A stretch of 64,000 nucleotides of DNA from Thalassoglobus sp. JC818. GTDB taxonomy: Bacteria; Planctomycetota; Planctomycetia; Planctomycetales; Planctomycetaceae. The stretch lies in assembly GCF_040717535.1 (NCBI RefSeq), contig NZ_JBFEFI010000004.1:1-64000 (forward strand), in the 5' to 3' direction. The position numbers and the translations under genes were made by a program. The notes under the pieces were generated by a model, which worked only from the letters and a program-made list of their open reading frames with translations, did no database searches and was not told the origin of the DNA. Shown here piece after piece: positions 26,836 to 36,953 of the stretch (the stretch's first letter is position 1; the number at the start of each line of letters is the position of its first letter).

Positions 26836-27153
26836 TTACTCTTCTTCGATCTCAAGTTCATCCAACTCGTCAACTCCGCTGACGTCGGAATCGGTCAGAG
26901 CATTTTGAAGGTCTGGACCATGATCATAGCAGTCACTGTCGTGCCACAGTGGAACTCCAGCGGAGTAACGTGCGGCCAACATTTTGACTTTATCTTCGGA
27001 ACCAGGTTTCGCCTCAGTTGGAGTAAGCGGATCGTACCCGCAAATGTCAAATTCCTCGACACCCTCTTCGAACTCAGCTCCATCGTCGCTGTAAGCGGAT
27101 TCAATGCCAAGTGCGATGTCAACCTCTGGGTCAACCTCGAAGGAAAACTCCAT
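26836..27153 (-). CDS. Small acidic protein of unknown function
   Basis: 105 residues from the ATG at 27153 (GGGGAG 8 nt upstream); a frame open 15 codons higher lacks a ribosome site. Strongly acidic: FSFEVDPEVDIALGIES at the start, EFEEGVEEFDICGYDPL, and an acidic end DELDELEIEEE. Two Cys and a HDSDCYDHGP segment are present. No signal peptide or membrane helix. It is followed by an intrinsic terminator and preceded by a long hairpin-rich stretch, so it is its own transcription unit. It is not recognised as a family. Confidence 0.65.
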   Translation of the reverse strand: MEFSFEVDPEVDIALGIESAYSDDGAEFEEGVEEFDICGYDPLTPTEAKPGSEDKVKMLAARYSAGVPLWHDSDCYDHGPDLQNALTDSDVSGVDELDELEIEEE

Positions 27154-28344
27154 AAACCAATCTCCCCTCATCTCTGTCAATGAGTGACTTTTCAACAATG
27201 ACGCGCGGAAAAGTCCGTGTCGTCTCTACCAAATTCCACAATCTCAACGTGATTCGACGGAGATTCCTCCGTCAGGTCGAATCACAAATCCGCGAGGAAA
27301 ATGGAATCCCCGCGATCAACTAATCTCGAACACAGACGAATCTCTTCCGCAGGACGGAACGATCGTCTGGAAACCCACACTCCGAATCATTGATTCAGAC
27401 CATGGACTGTTGCCGCAGACCGATGCCTCGAATCTGATTTCTTGAGAAATCTTCGAAACAATCAAGTCGAACGCAACGGAATCAAAACATTCAATCGGGG
27501 TGGTGCCGCTCGCAAGACTGCGAACCTCGACACCAAAATCCCGTCTGATCTACTGGCCGCATTTCAAACCCTCTTCATACCGACTTCACGACATGAAAAC
27601 TTTTTGAAACACTCGAATGACCATCTTCATACTGAAATGAACGCATCCGCGACGGTCAATCCGTACTCTCTCCACCCACCAATTCCATTTTTCCAGTCCC
27701 TTGGATAAGCAATTTGCGTCAGCAGGTCCGACTCATTCGGCCTTCAGAATGACGACACAGGGACAGAGGTTAGGGGATTGAAAACGCTCTCTTTCAGTCC
27801 TCCAGATTCTCTCGGATCGTCGCAAATTGTCAATAAAAAAATGAGCTATGGAAGAAGATTCCCCGGATTCCTGACTCGTCATATTCACCAGCCAGGCACC
27901 CGCTAACGAGGTGTGACCAGACCGATACTATTTCGAGATTCTGCCGGATTGAATTGAGCCCAATTCCATGCTGCGCTGCACTTTTCGTTTTTTGCCCCGG
28001 GCATCAGAGACTTAACAAGTTTCTCACAATCTGGAATAAATCCTCACTGGAGCAACAACCCATCAGCGATCACAAGTGACTTGGCCGATTGCCTCAAATT
28101 CTCATTCCAGGACTGGCCCTCAAGGAACTCTCAATATCGCCTCATAAACAGAAATGGGTGAACCGGAAACGCGAGGTGAAGACCGTTCCGAATTGACAGA
28201 GGCTTGTTCAGATCGCTCGACTCACTCATAAAGAAAGTGATGGAACGATCCCCCAAACCTATGCATTGCACCAAAGCTTCAGACTGAGAAACCCATCGGC
28301 AATTTTCGATTCCAACCTCGAAATCGAGACAACCGAAGCTCACT
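27154..28344. other. Long gene-poor region with several inverted repeats
   Basis: About 1.2 kb with only short, unconvincing frames. Structure seen: a 14-bp stem with a small bulge at 27249-27285, a shorter G/C hairpin at 27291-27314, and GATTTCT-TG-AGAAATC at 27436-27451. The rest shows no repeat, tRNA or recognisable structured RNA motif (RNase P, tmRNA, SRP and common riboswitches were looked for by eye). It may hold a non-coding RNA or be an eroded accessory site. Confidence 0.45.
27249..27285. other. Strong hairpin, candidate structured RNA element
   Basis: GTGATTCGACGGAG pairs with CTCCGTC plus GTCGAATCAC, leaving AG as a bulge. It lies 96 bases upstream of the acidic protein start and could be in its 5' leader (minus strand) or be part of a separate RNA. 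No T-run follows on either strand. Confidence 0.45.
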
Positions 28345-28915
28345 TCACTGAACGCGGAGGATCGTGCGATTTTCGATAAGGCCCCCCGCCTTGCTTGCCC
28401 TCTGAGCTGGCGAGTGGATCTCGCGATCAAAAATTTGAGTCTCGATGACTTCACACGCAGAACGAAGAAGCATTCTGCGGACCGGTCCACTCGAAGCTTG
28501 GGATGCTTCCTCGGTCAACACATCGACAATTTGCGATCGAAGGTCGTTCGAGCTGGAGTGACACTCAAGGTCCATGCGGAGTTCCGGGATTTGCTTCAGC
28601 AATGAAAGGCGGCCGATGCGCACTTCATCGACCTTTTGTCTGTTCGAAGACAGTGATGCTCTCCCCCGAAATCGGAACCAGCCAATTCGCCCCGGAGTCA
28701 GAACGAAAAGTCATCCCTGACACATTGGTTTCCCCAGTCTTCCTATTGCCACACCAAGCCAAAACGTCAAAGATCATCGTGGCCCAAATGACGGCGGATC
28801 GCCGTGCAAAGAAAAGCGTCCGCAGTCCATCTATCGCATGCAACACTCGACTGTTGAAGAGTTTGCAAATCCAGGCCTCGCTGTTAGTATCAGCAGGAAT
28901 TGAATCATGAGACAC
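28345..28915 (-). pseudogene. Possible frameshifted gene
   Basis: Two minus-strand frames join end to end: one (28915 down to 28625) ends in ISGESITVFEQTKGR then stop; the other (28623 down to 28345) begins in the next frame as VDEVRIGRLSLLKQIPEL. They join if one base is removed from a four-A run (plus-strand TTTT at 28634-28637), giving about 190 residues. The join is smooth in composition, which suggests a recent frameshift or a programmed shift. No domain is recognised, and the plus strand is also fairly open here, so it could be chance. Confidence 0.3.
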
Positions 28916-28977
28916 TCAATTCGCTCATCCGCCTGCGAGACGGCTTCCATTCTCAATCGGCTACGAGGACTCCCATC

Positions 28978-31900
28978 ATGTTCCGAAACGGATTGTGCTT
29001 CTTCATTTCAGGGATGATTATGATGATATCAGGACAACAAATTGTCACTGGCGCTGAAGAAATCACCTCAGTGGAGGGAATCACTGAGTACCAGCTTGAG
29101 AACGGAGTCCGGGTGCTTCTCTTCCCTGATCCTTCGAAACCTCAAGTCACAGTCAACATGACAGTTTTCGTCGGCTCGCGTCACGAAGGATACGGCGAAG
29201 CAGGCATGGCTCACTTGCTTGAGCACATGTTATTCAAGGGAACTCCGGACCATCCGAACATTCCAAAAGTGCTCAAAGAACACGGAGCCCAGTTCAACGG
29301 AACGACGTGGCTCGATCGAACGAACTACTACGAAACGCTCCCCGCCAGCGAAGAGAATCTGAAGTTCGCGATCCAGCTGGAAGCAGATCGTCTCGTCAAC
29401 AGCTTCGTCAAAGGTGAAGACCTTAAATCAGAGATGACGGTCGTTCGCAACGAGTTCGAATCAGGCGAAAACTCGCCAAGTCGAATCCTCGGACAGAAAG
29501 TCATGTCGACTTCGTTCGAATGGCACAACTACGGTCAGTCGACAATTGGAAACCGCGCCGATATTGAGCGTGTTCCCGTCGAATCGCTGCAGCGTTTCTA
29601 TCGGAAGTATTACCAGCCCGACAACGTAATGGTGATCGTCGCTGGAGCATTCGATCCGGAAGTTGCCCTGAAGGAAATTGATGAGCGATTCGGTTCGATC
29701 CCTCGGCCTGACCGAGTTCTTGAAGACACGTATACTGAAGAGCCTGCCCAAGACGGAGAAAGACTCGTCACGCTTCGCCGCGTCGGAGACGTTGGACTGG
29801 CCGCAGCGGTCTATCACATCTGCTCAGGTGCTCATCCTGACTATGTCGCGATCGATACACTCGAACACATTCTGACATCGTCCCCTTCCGGACGACTCTA
29901 CACCGGACTCGTTGAGTCCAAACTCGCAGCGAGCATCTCTGGAGCTGCCTACGCTCTGCACGATCCAGGCGTTCTGCGGTTGATGGCAGAAGCTTCCCCG
30001 GGAGTTGACCCGCGAGATGTGCTTTCCAAACTTCTCGAGATCACAGAGTCCATCGGGACAGATGGAGTGACCGAAGAAGAAGTCGAACGCGCGAAACGCT
30101 ACTGGCTGAAGACTTGGGAAATGTCGCTCACCGACAGCAGTAGACTCGCGGTTCAACTCAGCGAATGGGCAGCACAAGGTGACTGGCGTTTGATGTTCCT
30201 GTACCGGGATCGACTCGAGAAAGTCACTCCGGAAGACGTGCAGCGCGTCGCAGCGAAGTACCTGCAACAAAATAACAGAACTGCTGGACTCTTCATCCCG
30301 ACCGAAGAGCCAGAACGAGTCACCGTTCCGCAAACTCCGGAACTGGCAGAAATGATCGGCGACTACCAAGGTCGCGAGGCGGTCGCAGCTGGTGAAGCAT
30401 TTGATGTGTCGCCAGCGAACATCGAGTCTCGCACCTCCCGAGTCGACCTTCCGACTGGGGTGAAAGCAGCATTTCTCCCTAAGAAAACGCGAGGCGAAGC
30501 GGTCGTCCTCGAGTTCAATTTCCGCTACGGAGACACAGACTCACTCAAGGGACTGGCTACAGCTGCAGAACTCCTTCCAACACTGATGACTCGCGGGACA
30601 GAGTCGCTCAGCCGACAAGAGATTCAGGACGCACTTGATGAGAATAAAGCCAAGCTGTCCGGTTCTGGAATTCCGGGACTGATCAACTTCTCGATCGAAA
30701 CTCGACGTGAATTCCTTCCCGAAGTTCTCAAACTGTTCAAAGACATCGTTCGAAACCCCTCGCTGCCAGAGTCAGAACTCGAACTCATTCGCAACGCGAA
30801 AGTCGCCAGCTACGAACAACAACTCACCGACCCCACAGCCCTCGCTCGTGTTGCTGTCTCTCGCGCACTTAGCAAGGACTACGCGGCTGATGACGTTCGC
30901 TACACACCGACGATCGAAGAAGAAATTGAACGGCTGAAAGCGACAGAGCTCGACGAGATCAAACGTCTCTACAAAGACTTCCTCAACGGAACCAACGGTG
31001 AAGTCTCAATCGTCGGCGACTTTGAAATCTCAGAGGTTCAACCTCTGGTTGAAGAGATTCTCGCCGACTGGACATCAGATTATCCATTCGAACGAGTCGG
31101 TCGTCCAGAAGCTGTCGACGTTCACGGAGGTCGTGAAGAAATCCTGATTCCGGGGAAAGAAAATGCGACTTACCTCGCCGGAACACTCTTCCCGATCACC
31201 GACGATGATCCAAACTACCCTGCTCTGGTCATGGGCAACTACGTCCTCGGAAGTAGTGGACTCTCATCACGGCTCGGAGATCGAGTCCGCCAGAAAGACG
31301 GGCTCTCCTACGGAGTTGGCTCAATCCTTCGAGGTTCATCGATCGATCCTCGCACGACTCTGCTTGTCTATGCCATCACCAATCCTGACAACATGTCCAA
31401 GGTTGAAGATGCCATTGAAGAAGAGATTGAACTCCTTCTCGAGAAGGGAGTCACCGCCGAAGAACTGGAAGCAGCCCAGAACGGCTATCTGGAGCGACAA
31501 ACTGTTGATCGTTCCGACGATCGTCAACTGGCAACAACTCTGACGAACACAGCGTATCTCGATCGAACGATGGAGTTTTACGCAAAACAGGAAGAAGAAA
31601 TCGCCGCGTTGACAACAGAAGACGTCAACAACGCACTCAACAAATTTCTGAGCTTGAAGCATTACGCCGTCTTCGCTGCCGGTGATCTGCATCGAGAAAC
31701 CGACACCCCTAAAAAGGAAAGTGAAGACCCCATGCCGGCGGAAAAAGAAGAACTCAAGACAACGGAGAGCGGACTGAAATACCGGATCATCGAACCCGGC
31801 GAAGGCGCTCAACCGACTGCCGCAAGCACTGTCGTCTGTCACTACAAAGGATGGCTCGACAACGGCAACGTCTTCGACAGCTCCTACGACCGTGGGGAAC

Positions 31901-32085
31901 CTGCCACATTTCCGCTGGGTGGTGTGATTAAGGGTTGGACCGAAGGTCTTCAGCTTCTCAAGGAAGGCGGCAAGATCGAACTCGAGATTCCTTCGGAACT
32001 CGGCTACGGCGATCGTGGTGCTCCTCCCGTCATTCCACCATCAGCAACTCTGCACTTCGAAGTCGAACTCTTGGATGTTCGCTGA
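28978..32085 (+). CDS. Tandem M16 zinc protease fused to a C-terminal FKBP isomerase domain
   Basis: 1,035 residues from the ATG at 28978 (GAGGA about 9 nt upstream). Signal peptide to about residue 25. First M16 domain with HLLEH (H79, E82, H83) and the downstream Glu in RNEFE (E159), the inverted zinc motif of pitrilysin-type proteases. A second M16-like region (about 470-890) lacks HxxEH and is probably inactive, the usual paired arrangement. From about residue 925 a complete FKBP domain follows (SGLKYRII, VVCHYKGWL, VIKGWTEGLQ, ELEIPSELGYG). The fusion of protease and prolyl isomerase is unusual. It is likely a periplasmic protein-quality enzyme. The next gene encodes a close copy of this FKBP domain. 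Confidence 0.92.
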   Translation: MFRNGLCFFISGMIMMISGQQIVTGAEEITSVEGITEYQLENGVRVLLFPDPSKPQVTVNMTVFVGSRHEGYGEAGMAHLLEHMLFKGTPDHPNIPKVLKEHGAQFNGTTWLDRTNYYETLPASEENLKFAIQLEADRLVNSFVKGEDLKSEMTVVRNEFESGENSPSRILGQKVMSTSFEWHNYGQSTIGNRADIERVPVESLQRFYRKYYQPDNVMVIVAGAFDPEVALKEIDERFGSIPRPDRVLEDTYTEEPAQDGERLVTLRRVGDVGLAAAVYHICSGAHPDYVAIDTLEHILTSSPSGRLYTGLVESKLAASISGAAYALHDPGVLRLMAEASPGVDPRDVLSKLLEITESIGTDGVTEEEVERAKRYWLKTWEMSLTDSSRLAVQLSEWAAQGDWRLMFLYRDRLEKVTPEDVQRVAAKYLQQNNRTAGLFIPTEEPERVTVPQTPELAEMIGDYQGREAVAAGEAFDVSPANIESRTSRVDLPTGVKAAFLPKKTRGEAVVLEFNFRYGDTDSLKGLATAAELLPTLMTRGTESLSRQEIQDALDENKAKLSGSGIPGLINFSIETRREFLPEVLKLFKDIVRNPSLPESELELIRNAKVASYEQQLTDPTALARVAVSRALSKDYAADDVRYTPTIEEEIERLKATELDEIKRLYKDFLNGTNGEVSIVGDFEISEVQPLVEEILADWTSDYPFERVGRPEAVDVHGGREEILIPGKENATYLAGTLFPITDDDPNYPALVMGNYVLGSSGLSSRLGDRVRQKDGLSYGVGSILRGSSIDPRTTLLVYAITNPDNMSKVEDAIEEEIELLLEKGVTAEELEAAQNGYLERQTVDRSDDRQLATTLTNTAYLDRTMEFYAKQEEEIAALTTEDVNNALNKFLSLKHYAVFAAGDLHRETDTPKKESEDPMPAEKEELKTTESGLKYRIIEPGEGAQPTAASTVVCHYKGWLDNGNVFDSSYDRGEPATFPLGGVIKGWTEGLQLLKEGGKIELEIPSELGYGDRGAPPVIPPSATLHFEVELLDVR

Positions 32086-32222
32086 GAAGTAAATAATCGT
32101 CTAAGTACACCTCAGCGTTGGTGATCCAGTCGCACGAAACACTGAAGCTGTGCGGCGGATTACCATGATCGATTTCGAGTTTCTCCATCTACCATGAATG
32201 ACAATGAAGGAATCAACGTCAC

Positions 32223-32753
32223 ATGCGATTCGATATCACAACTGCATGTTCATGCTCTTTGATGACCGCCCTGATGCTGGCCGGTTGCGTCGCTGGCCCG
32301 GATGACTTTGCAGCGAAGTCTTCAGAAGACGACCGCAACTTTGATGTTGTCAGCCCGAGCGGTGATCCAGCTGCGAATCAGCAAACGGTTTCGCTTGTCT
32401 CTGCCGAAGAGCGGGGAGACTTCCGAGCGACTCCATCCGGTCTCAAGTACCGCATCATCAAAGAAGGAAAGGGGCGAAAGCCTAACCGGAACTCAACAGT
32501 CACTTGCCACTATCGCGGCTGGCTCGATGATGGAACAGAATTTGACAGCTCCTACCGCAGTGGCCGAGCAGCCACATTCCCGTTGAGTGGAGTCATCAAA
32601 GGCTGGACAGAAGGACTGCAACTGGTTCAGGAAGGTGGAGCGATCGAACTCGAAATCCCAAGCGATTTGGGATACGGCCCACAAGGTTCACCTCCAACAA
32701 TCCCCGGGGGAGCCACATTGCATTTCGAAGTTGAGTTAATCAAAGTCAACTAA
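32223..32753 (+). CDS. FKBP-type peptidyl-prolyl isomerase lipoprotein
   Basis: 176 residues. The lipobox (LMLAGC, Cys22) follows a short signal peptide, then a 45-residue linker and one FKBP domain starting SGLKYRII and ending EVELIKVN. Across 105 aligned positions I count 74 identical to the FKBP domain of the preceding fusion protein, with no gaps. Active-site-type residues in YRGWL, FDSSY, FPLSGVIKGW and LGYGPQG are kept. It should catalyse proline isomerisation at the periplasmic face of a membrane. It lies 137 bases downstream of the fusion gene on the same strand and probably arose by a local duplication. Confidence 0.93.
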   Translation: MRFDITTACSCSLMTALMLAGCVAGPDDFAAKSSEDDRNFDVVSPSGDPAANQQTVSLVSAEERGDFRATPSGLKYRIIKEGKGRKPNRNSTVTCHYRGWLDDGTEFDSSYRSGRAATFPLSGVIKGWTEGLQLVQEGGAIELEIPSDLGYGPQGSPPTIPGGATLHFEVELIKVN

Positions 32754-32949
32754 ACATTACCTGTTTCCGTTAAGCACTGAATTGATGGAAACAAGCTGTG
32801 TTTACAAGTCGCGCAGTCATCAGAGTCTTGGGTGAAAATCATCCTTCACCCTCGACTCGATGATCCGCGATCTTCGAAATTTCCGGGCCAGCCAATATTG
32901 TTATTGAGTGTTGAGTGAACGGGTTAACCTTGCCTGTTCGGGAGTTTTG

Positions 32950-33936
32950 ATGGCCGCTAACCTCACTCCCCAGTACTACAAAGCAGAAGCAGCCTTCCGC
33001 CATGCTTCGACTCCTCGTGAGCGTCTGCAAGCTCTCGAAGAAATGCTCCGAGTCATCCCCAAGCACAAAGGGACAGACCGAATCCAGGGTGCCATCCGCT
33101 CGCGACTTAAAGAGCTTCGTGCCGAAGTTCAAAGCTTGGGAACACGCAATTCCGCGCACAAGAGTTCTCGTTTCCCACGTCAGGGCTGCGGGACAGTTGT
33201 TCTCATCGGTGCTCCGAACACCGGGAAAAGCCGCATCCTCAAGGAAGCGACCAACGCCACTCCGGTCGTCGCCGATTATCCCTATTCCACACGCGAACCA
33301 ATTCCGGGTCTCGCAACCGTGAGTGGAGTCCAGTTTCAACTCATCGACACTCCGGCAATCGCCGAGAACGTCGTCCCTCCTGCTCTGATCGACTTGGTTC
33401 GAACGGCCGATCTCGTCGCCTGTTGTCTGGATGGATCGTCGACGGAGACCGTACGAGAAACACTCGAAGTGTATCGACAGCTGGCGGATCGAAAGACCCT
33501 CCTCGACTGCGAGTCGGGGTTCGCTGTTGATGATTTCACCACCGTTCGGATCCGCTCGCTGATCGCAGTCACGCGAGGCAATCTTCCGAGCGCCTCATCG
33601 ATTGCTAATCAGTGGAAAGACTCTTCCGGCCTGCAATTGCCGATCGAGATTGTCGGCCTCGATTCTCCCAGCGATGTGGAGCGACTGAAAATCCGAATGT
33701 TCGAGTCGCTGGGGCTGATTCGAATTTTCACGAAGCGACCGGGAGAAGACGTCGTCATGGATTCGCCCATGACCATTCCAGTCGGAGGAACTGTTGAGGA
33801 TCTGGCCGAAAAAGTTCATCATGAGATCGCGTCTCGATTGAAGTTCGCTAAGGTATGGGGCAGCAGTGCTTTCGATGGCCAAACCGTCGGCCGCGATCAC
33901 GTTCTCTCCGACGGAGACGTCGTCGAACTCCATTGA
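32950..33936 (+). CDS. Obg/DRG-like GTPase-domain protein with C-terminal TGS domain
   Basis: 328 residues from the ATG at 32950 (GGGAG just upstream). The N-terminal helical region (about 1-75) contains LQALEEMLRVIPKHKGTDRIQ, as in DRG-type proteins. G1 is GAPNTGKS (87-94). G3 reads IDTPA where DxPG is expected. The G4 NKxD motif is not seen; the equivalent area is IAVTRGN. The last ~70 residues (FTKRPGEDVVMD, PVGGTVEDLAEKVHHEI, HVLSDGDVVEL) form a TGS domain. The combination fits the DRG/Obg group, which act on ribosomes, but the altered G3/G4 make normal GTP specificity doubtful. Cytoplasmic. Confidence 0.85.
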   Translation: MAANLTPQYYKAEAAFRHASTPRERLQALEEMLRVIPKHKGTDRIQGAIRSRLKELRAEVQSLGTRNSAHKSSRFPRQGCGTVVLIGAPNTGKSRILKEATNATPVVADYPYSTREPIPGLATVSGVQFQLIDTPAIAENVVPPALIDLVRTADLVACCLDGSSTETVRETLEVYRQLADRKTLLDCESGFAVDDFTTVRIRSLIAVTRGNLPSASSIANQWKDSSGLQLPIEIVGLDSPSDVERLKIRMFESLGLIRIFTKRPGEDVVMDSPMTIPVGGTVEDLAEKVHHEIASRLKFAKVWGSSAFDGQTVGRDHVLSDGDVVELH

Positions 33937-34273
33937 CGTCAAAAGCTCTGCCTATTGACTTTCGAGTGACACTCTGGTCAATAGAGACTGAGACGAAGCA
34001 CAATCCGCCCCCATTCTCGACGAGTCGATCCTCGAATTCGGATGTGATGAGCTTCATCAGATTTCCGAGCGCCCCGGCAACAGCAATATGCTCTCGAATT
34101 GATCGCAATTATGTGGATTGAGAAGCATCCTTGAAGACTTGTCGATTCCGCATCGTTTCAGAGCACAGACTAGGACAATTTAAACTTGAGTCGCATTCAG
34201 ATGATCTGAAGCCCGAGCACCTGACTGACACCTCGGCGTTGACTCCTGTGATACCACTTCTCGACGATGTTTT
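33937..34273. other. Intergenic region with a hairpin after the GTPase gene
   Basis: 337 bases before the rhomboid gene. CTATTGAC pairs with GTCAATAG at 33952-33984, with GAGTG-A-CACTC nested inside, 16 bases after the GTPase stop. No U-tract follows, so termination is uncertain. Nothing else is recognisable. Confidence 0.4.
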
Positions 34274-35128
34274 ATGCGAAAACTTGGAACGTTTGATTCT
34301 CAATCGCTGGCAGAAAGATTTCACTGGTTTCTGATTTCGAAAGAGATCGAGAATCAACTCGATGAAGTTCCGCCCCAATGGGAAATCTGGGTCCTCGATG
34401 ACGACCTTCTCCCCAAGGCTCAGGAGGAACTGACAGCTTTCCAGGAATCGCCAGACGATCCGCGATTCCGTGTGACTCCGCCGAAAGTCGTCAAAAAGCC
34501 AATACGTAAGCCGACTCCACGGAGAGGTTTCTCGGACTACTCAAGCATCCGCGTGACGCGTTTTTTGATTGTTGCGTGTGTCGTCCTCACGATTTACACG
34601 GGAATGGGCTCACGTCATCCCGAAGTCGTCAACTGGTTGCTCTATTCGAAGTATCAAAAGACTGGTCCGAACTGGCCTCTTTCTCCCGAAATCATGCAAG
34701 GAGAAGTCTGGCGCCTCGTCACTCCGATTTTCATCCACCTCTCTGCACTGCATCTGCTGATGAATATGTACTGGATGTGGATTCTGGGCGGAGTTATCGA
34801 GCGCAGACAAGGACCATCACGCTTGATCTTGCTGACGATTCTGACCGCTGCAGGTTCCAGCATGACTCAGTATTTCCTGTTCGGACCGGCCTTCTCCGGA
34901 ATCTCTGGCGTTGTCTACGGACTACTCGGTTATCTCTGGATGAAGTCGATGGTCTCCCCGGAAGAACAGTTGGGTGTCCCGCAGTCGATAGTTTTGTTCA
35001 TGCTGGTCTGGCTCTTTCTCGGAATGTCTGGAAGCCTCGACGCAATCGGAATGCGAATCGCCAACGGAGCGCACTTCGGAGGACTGATGGCCGGAATGCT
35101 TGTCGGTTCGATACGCTCCTCGAAGTAG
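34274..35128 (+). CDS. Rhomboid-family intramembrane serine protease
   Basis: 284 residues. A soluble N-terminal domain (about 1-85) resembles the cytoplasmic domain of GlpG-type rhomboids, with WEIWVLDDDLLPKA. Then about six membrane helices. Motifs: WRLVTPIFIH and HLLMNMYWMW (HxxxN region), the catalytic GISG (S211), and ANGAHFGGL with the catalytic His267. The family cleaves membrane proteins within the bilayer. Substrates are unknown. No close neighbour suggests a pathway; argH follows after 162 bases. Confidence 0.93.
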   Translation: MRKLGTFDSQSLAERFHWFLISKEIENQLDEVPPQWEIWVLDDDLLPKAQEELTAFQESPDDPRFRVTPPKVVKKPIRKPTPRRGFSDYSSIRVTRFLIVACVVLTIYTGMGSRHPEVVNWLLYSKYQKTGPNWPLSPEIMQGEVWRLVTPIFIHLSALHLLMNMYWMWILGGVIERRQGPSRLILLTILTAAGSSMTQYFLFGPAFSGISGVVYGLLGYLWMKSMVSPEEQLGVPQSIVLFMLVWLFLGMSGSLDAIGMRIANGAHFGGLMAGMLVGSIRSSK

Positions 35129-35290
35129 TCCGCTATCATGGTGGCTCCGCATTCGATGCAAGATCACCGAAGCAGCAAGTTTGCAGCGAATCTTTGGCAC
35201 TGCTGCCGATGACCGTGATGTTCCGCTCGAAATGACGTACAACACACAACTCGAATAGACAGATTATTCACACTTAGATGGGAATTGATT

Positions 35291-36670
35291 GTGGCCGGGA
35301 AAGCTTGGGGCGGACGGTTTTCAGAACCAACGAACGAACAGGTGGAGTTGTTCACTGAGTCGATTTCCTTCGACGCGCGACTGGCTGCGGTCGACGTTCG
35401 AGGTTCTCAAGCCCACGCACGCATGCTGGCCGAAGTCGGACTGATTTCAAAAGAAGAGTCGAATCAGATTCAATCCGCTCTCGATGAAATCCTCGGTGAA
35501 ATTCAACAGGGGAAGATGGAATTCCGTCCATCCCTTGAAGATATCCACATGCACATCGAGTCCGCGCTCATTGCCCGACTTGGCGATGTTGGACGAAAGT
35601 TGCATACCGGTCGATCGCGAAACGATCAGGTCTCGACCGACATCAAGCTCTACGTTCGAAACGAAATCGACCATCTCGACGGACTTCTTCAACAGCTGCA
35701 GCGAGCGTTCGTCAGTCGTGACGGCGATCTCGATTTGATCCTGCCTGGATACACACATCTGCAACGCGCTCAACCTGTGAACGCTGTTCATTACTGGTTG
35801 GCTTACACGGAAAAATTTCAACGCGACCGCGAGCGGCTCGCGGACTGTCGCCGTCGCTTGAACTTCTCTCCACTTGGCGCAGCTGCTCTCGCTGGGACAA
35901 CGCTCCCTATCGACCGTGATCAAACCGCGAAAGACCTTGGCTTCACGGCTCCAGCAGCCAACAGCCTCGACATTTCAAGTGACCGTGATTATCTCGCCGA
36001 ACTGGTCTCATCGCTTTCATTGATTGCGATTCACTTGAGCGCCTGGGCTGAAGAATGGATCTTGTGGTGTACGACTGAATTCGGGTTCATGACCCTTTCG
36101 GATGCGTACACAACCGGCTCTTCAATCATGCCGCAAAAGAAGAACCCTGACGTCCTCGAACTGATTCGAGGAAAGTCCGCCCGCGTCATTGCTGCTTCGC
36201 AACAACTCTTTGTTCTCATGAAAGGGTTGCCGCTGGCCTATAACCGGGATCTACAAGAAGACAAACTGGCTGCCTTCGCAGCGATCGACACCATCAAAAG
36301 CTGCCTCGAGCTGGCCCCTTCGATCGTGATCAACGCCCGGCTGAATCGAGAGAAGATCGCCAGCCGTATCGACGATGGATTCTTAGACGCAACCGCCCTT
36401 ATGGAATATCTCATCCTCAGACAGGTACCGATGCGGACCGGACACGAGATCGTTGGAAACCTCGTCGCGCTGTGTGAATCAAAGAACTGCCGGCTGAAAG
36501 ATTTGAGCTTGGAAGAGTTCCAGAAGACAGCGCCGCAAATCGACAACGATGTGTACGACATACTCGGTGCTGAGAACGCTGTTTCCGCTTTGCGCAGCTT
36601 CGGTTCAGGTGGGCACGAGAGTGTTCAGCATCAACTGAAGTTGTGGCAAGAACGCCTCGCAGAAAGTTGA
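35291..36670 (+). CDS. argH: Argininosuccinate lyase
   Basis: 459 residues from a GTG at 35291 (GGGA 7 nt upstream); a TTG two codons earlier is less well placed. The family length is about 457-460. The enzyme splits argininosuccinate into arginine and fumarate, the last step of arginine synthesis. Visible: [13 protein letters not shown] at the N-terminus, [13 protein letters not shown], the fumarase/aspartase signature [12 protein letters not shown], and [13 protein letters not shown]. It is a single-gene locus with no other arg gene adjacent. Cytoplasmic tetramer by family knowledge. Confidence 0.96.
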   Translation: MAGKAWGGRFSEPTNEQVELFTESISFDARLAAVDVRGSQAHARMLAEVGLISKEESNQIQSALDEILGEIQQGKMEFRPSLEDIHMHIESALIARLGDVGRKLHTGRSRNDQVSTDIKLYVRNEIDHLDGLLQQLQRAFVSRDGDLDLILPGYTHLQRAQPVNAVHYWLAYTEKFQRDRERLADCRRRLNFSPLGAAALAGTTLPIDRDQTAKDLGFTAPAANSLDISSDRDYLAELVSSLSLIAIHLSAWAEEWILWCTTEFGFMTLSDAYTTGSSIMPQKKNPDVLELIRGKSARVIAASQQLFVLMKGLPLAYNRDLQEDKLAAFAAIDTIKSCLELAPSIVINARLNREKIASRIDDGFLDATALMEYLILRQVPMRTGHEIVGNLVALCESKNCRLKDLSLEEFQKTAPQIDNDVYDILGAENAVSALRSFGSGGHESVQHQLKLWQERLAES

Positions 36671-36953
36671 TGCGACGGCGGACACGTTAAGGCTTCTTAA
36701 AAAACGGTCTTGTCAGAATAGACGGCTTCGTGATAATAGGGCAGCGAAGAGTTTAACTCTTCCGGCACAGCATTTTTCGAATCTCACTTGCGCCGTTCCT
36801 TTGGCAATCCAGCAGTCGGCTTTGGACGCCTCTTCCGTCCTCGCTCTCAGTCTACTGACTTGCGTACAGGCATCGACGAATGATTGATGCTTATTGAGAT
36901 TGACTGCGTGCGACATGGAGGGGCTTGCCGGCTGCTTGCACAGGAGAATATAC

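Noticed and set aside
27442-27708. Plus-strand 88-residue frame in the gene-poor region
   Set aside because: No ribosome site, no recognised motif, and it lies across a palindrome; probably not coding.
27154-28977. Known structured RNAs (RNase P, tmRNA, SRP) or tRNA in the gene-poor region
   Set aside because: None of their conserved core motifs was found by eye on either strand; a covariance-model search would be decisive.
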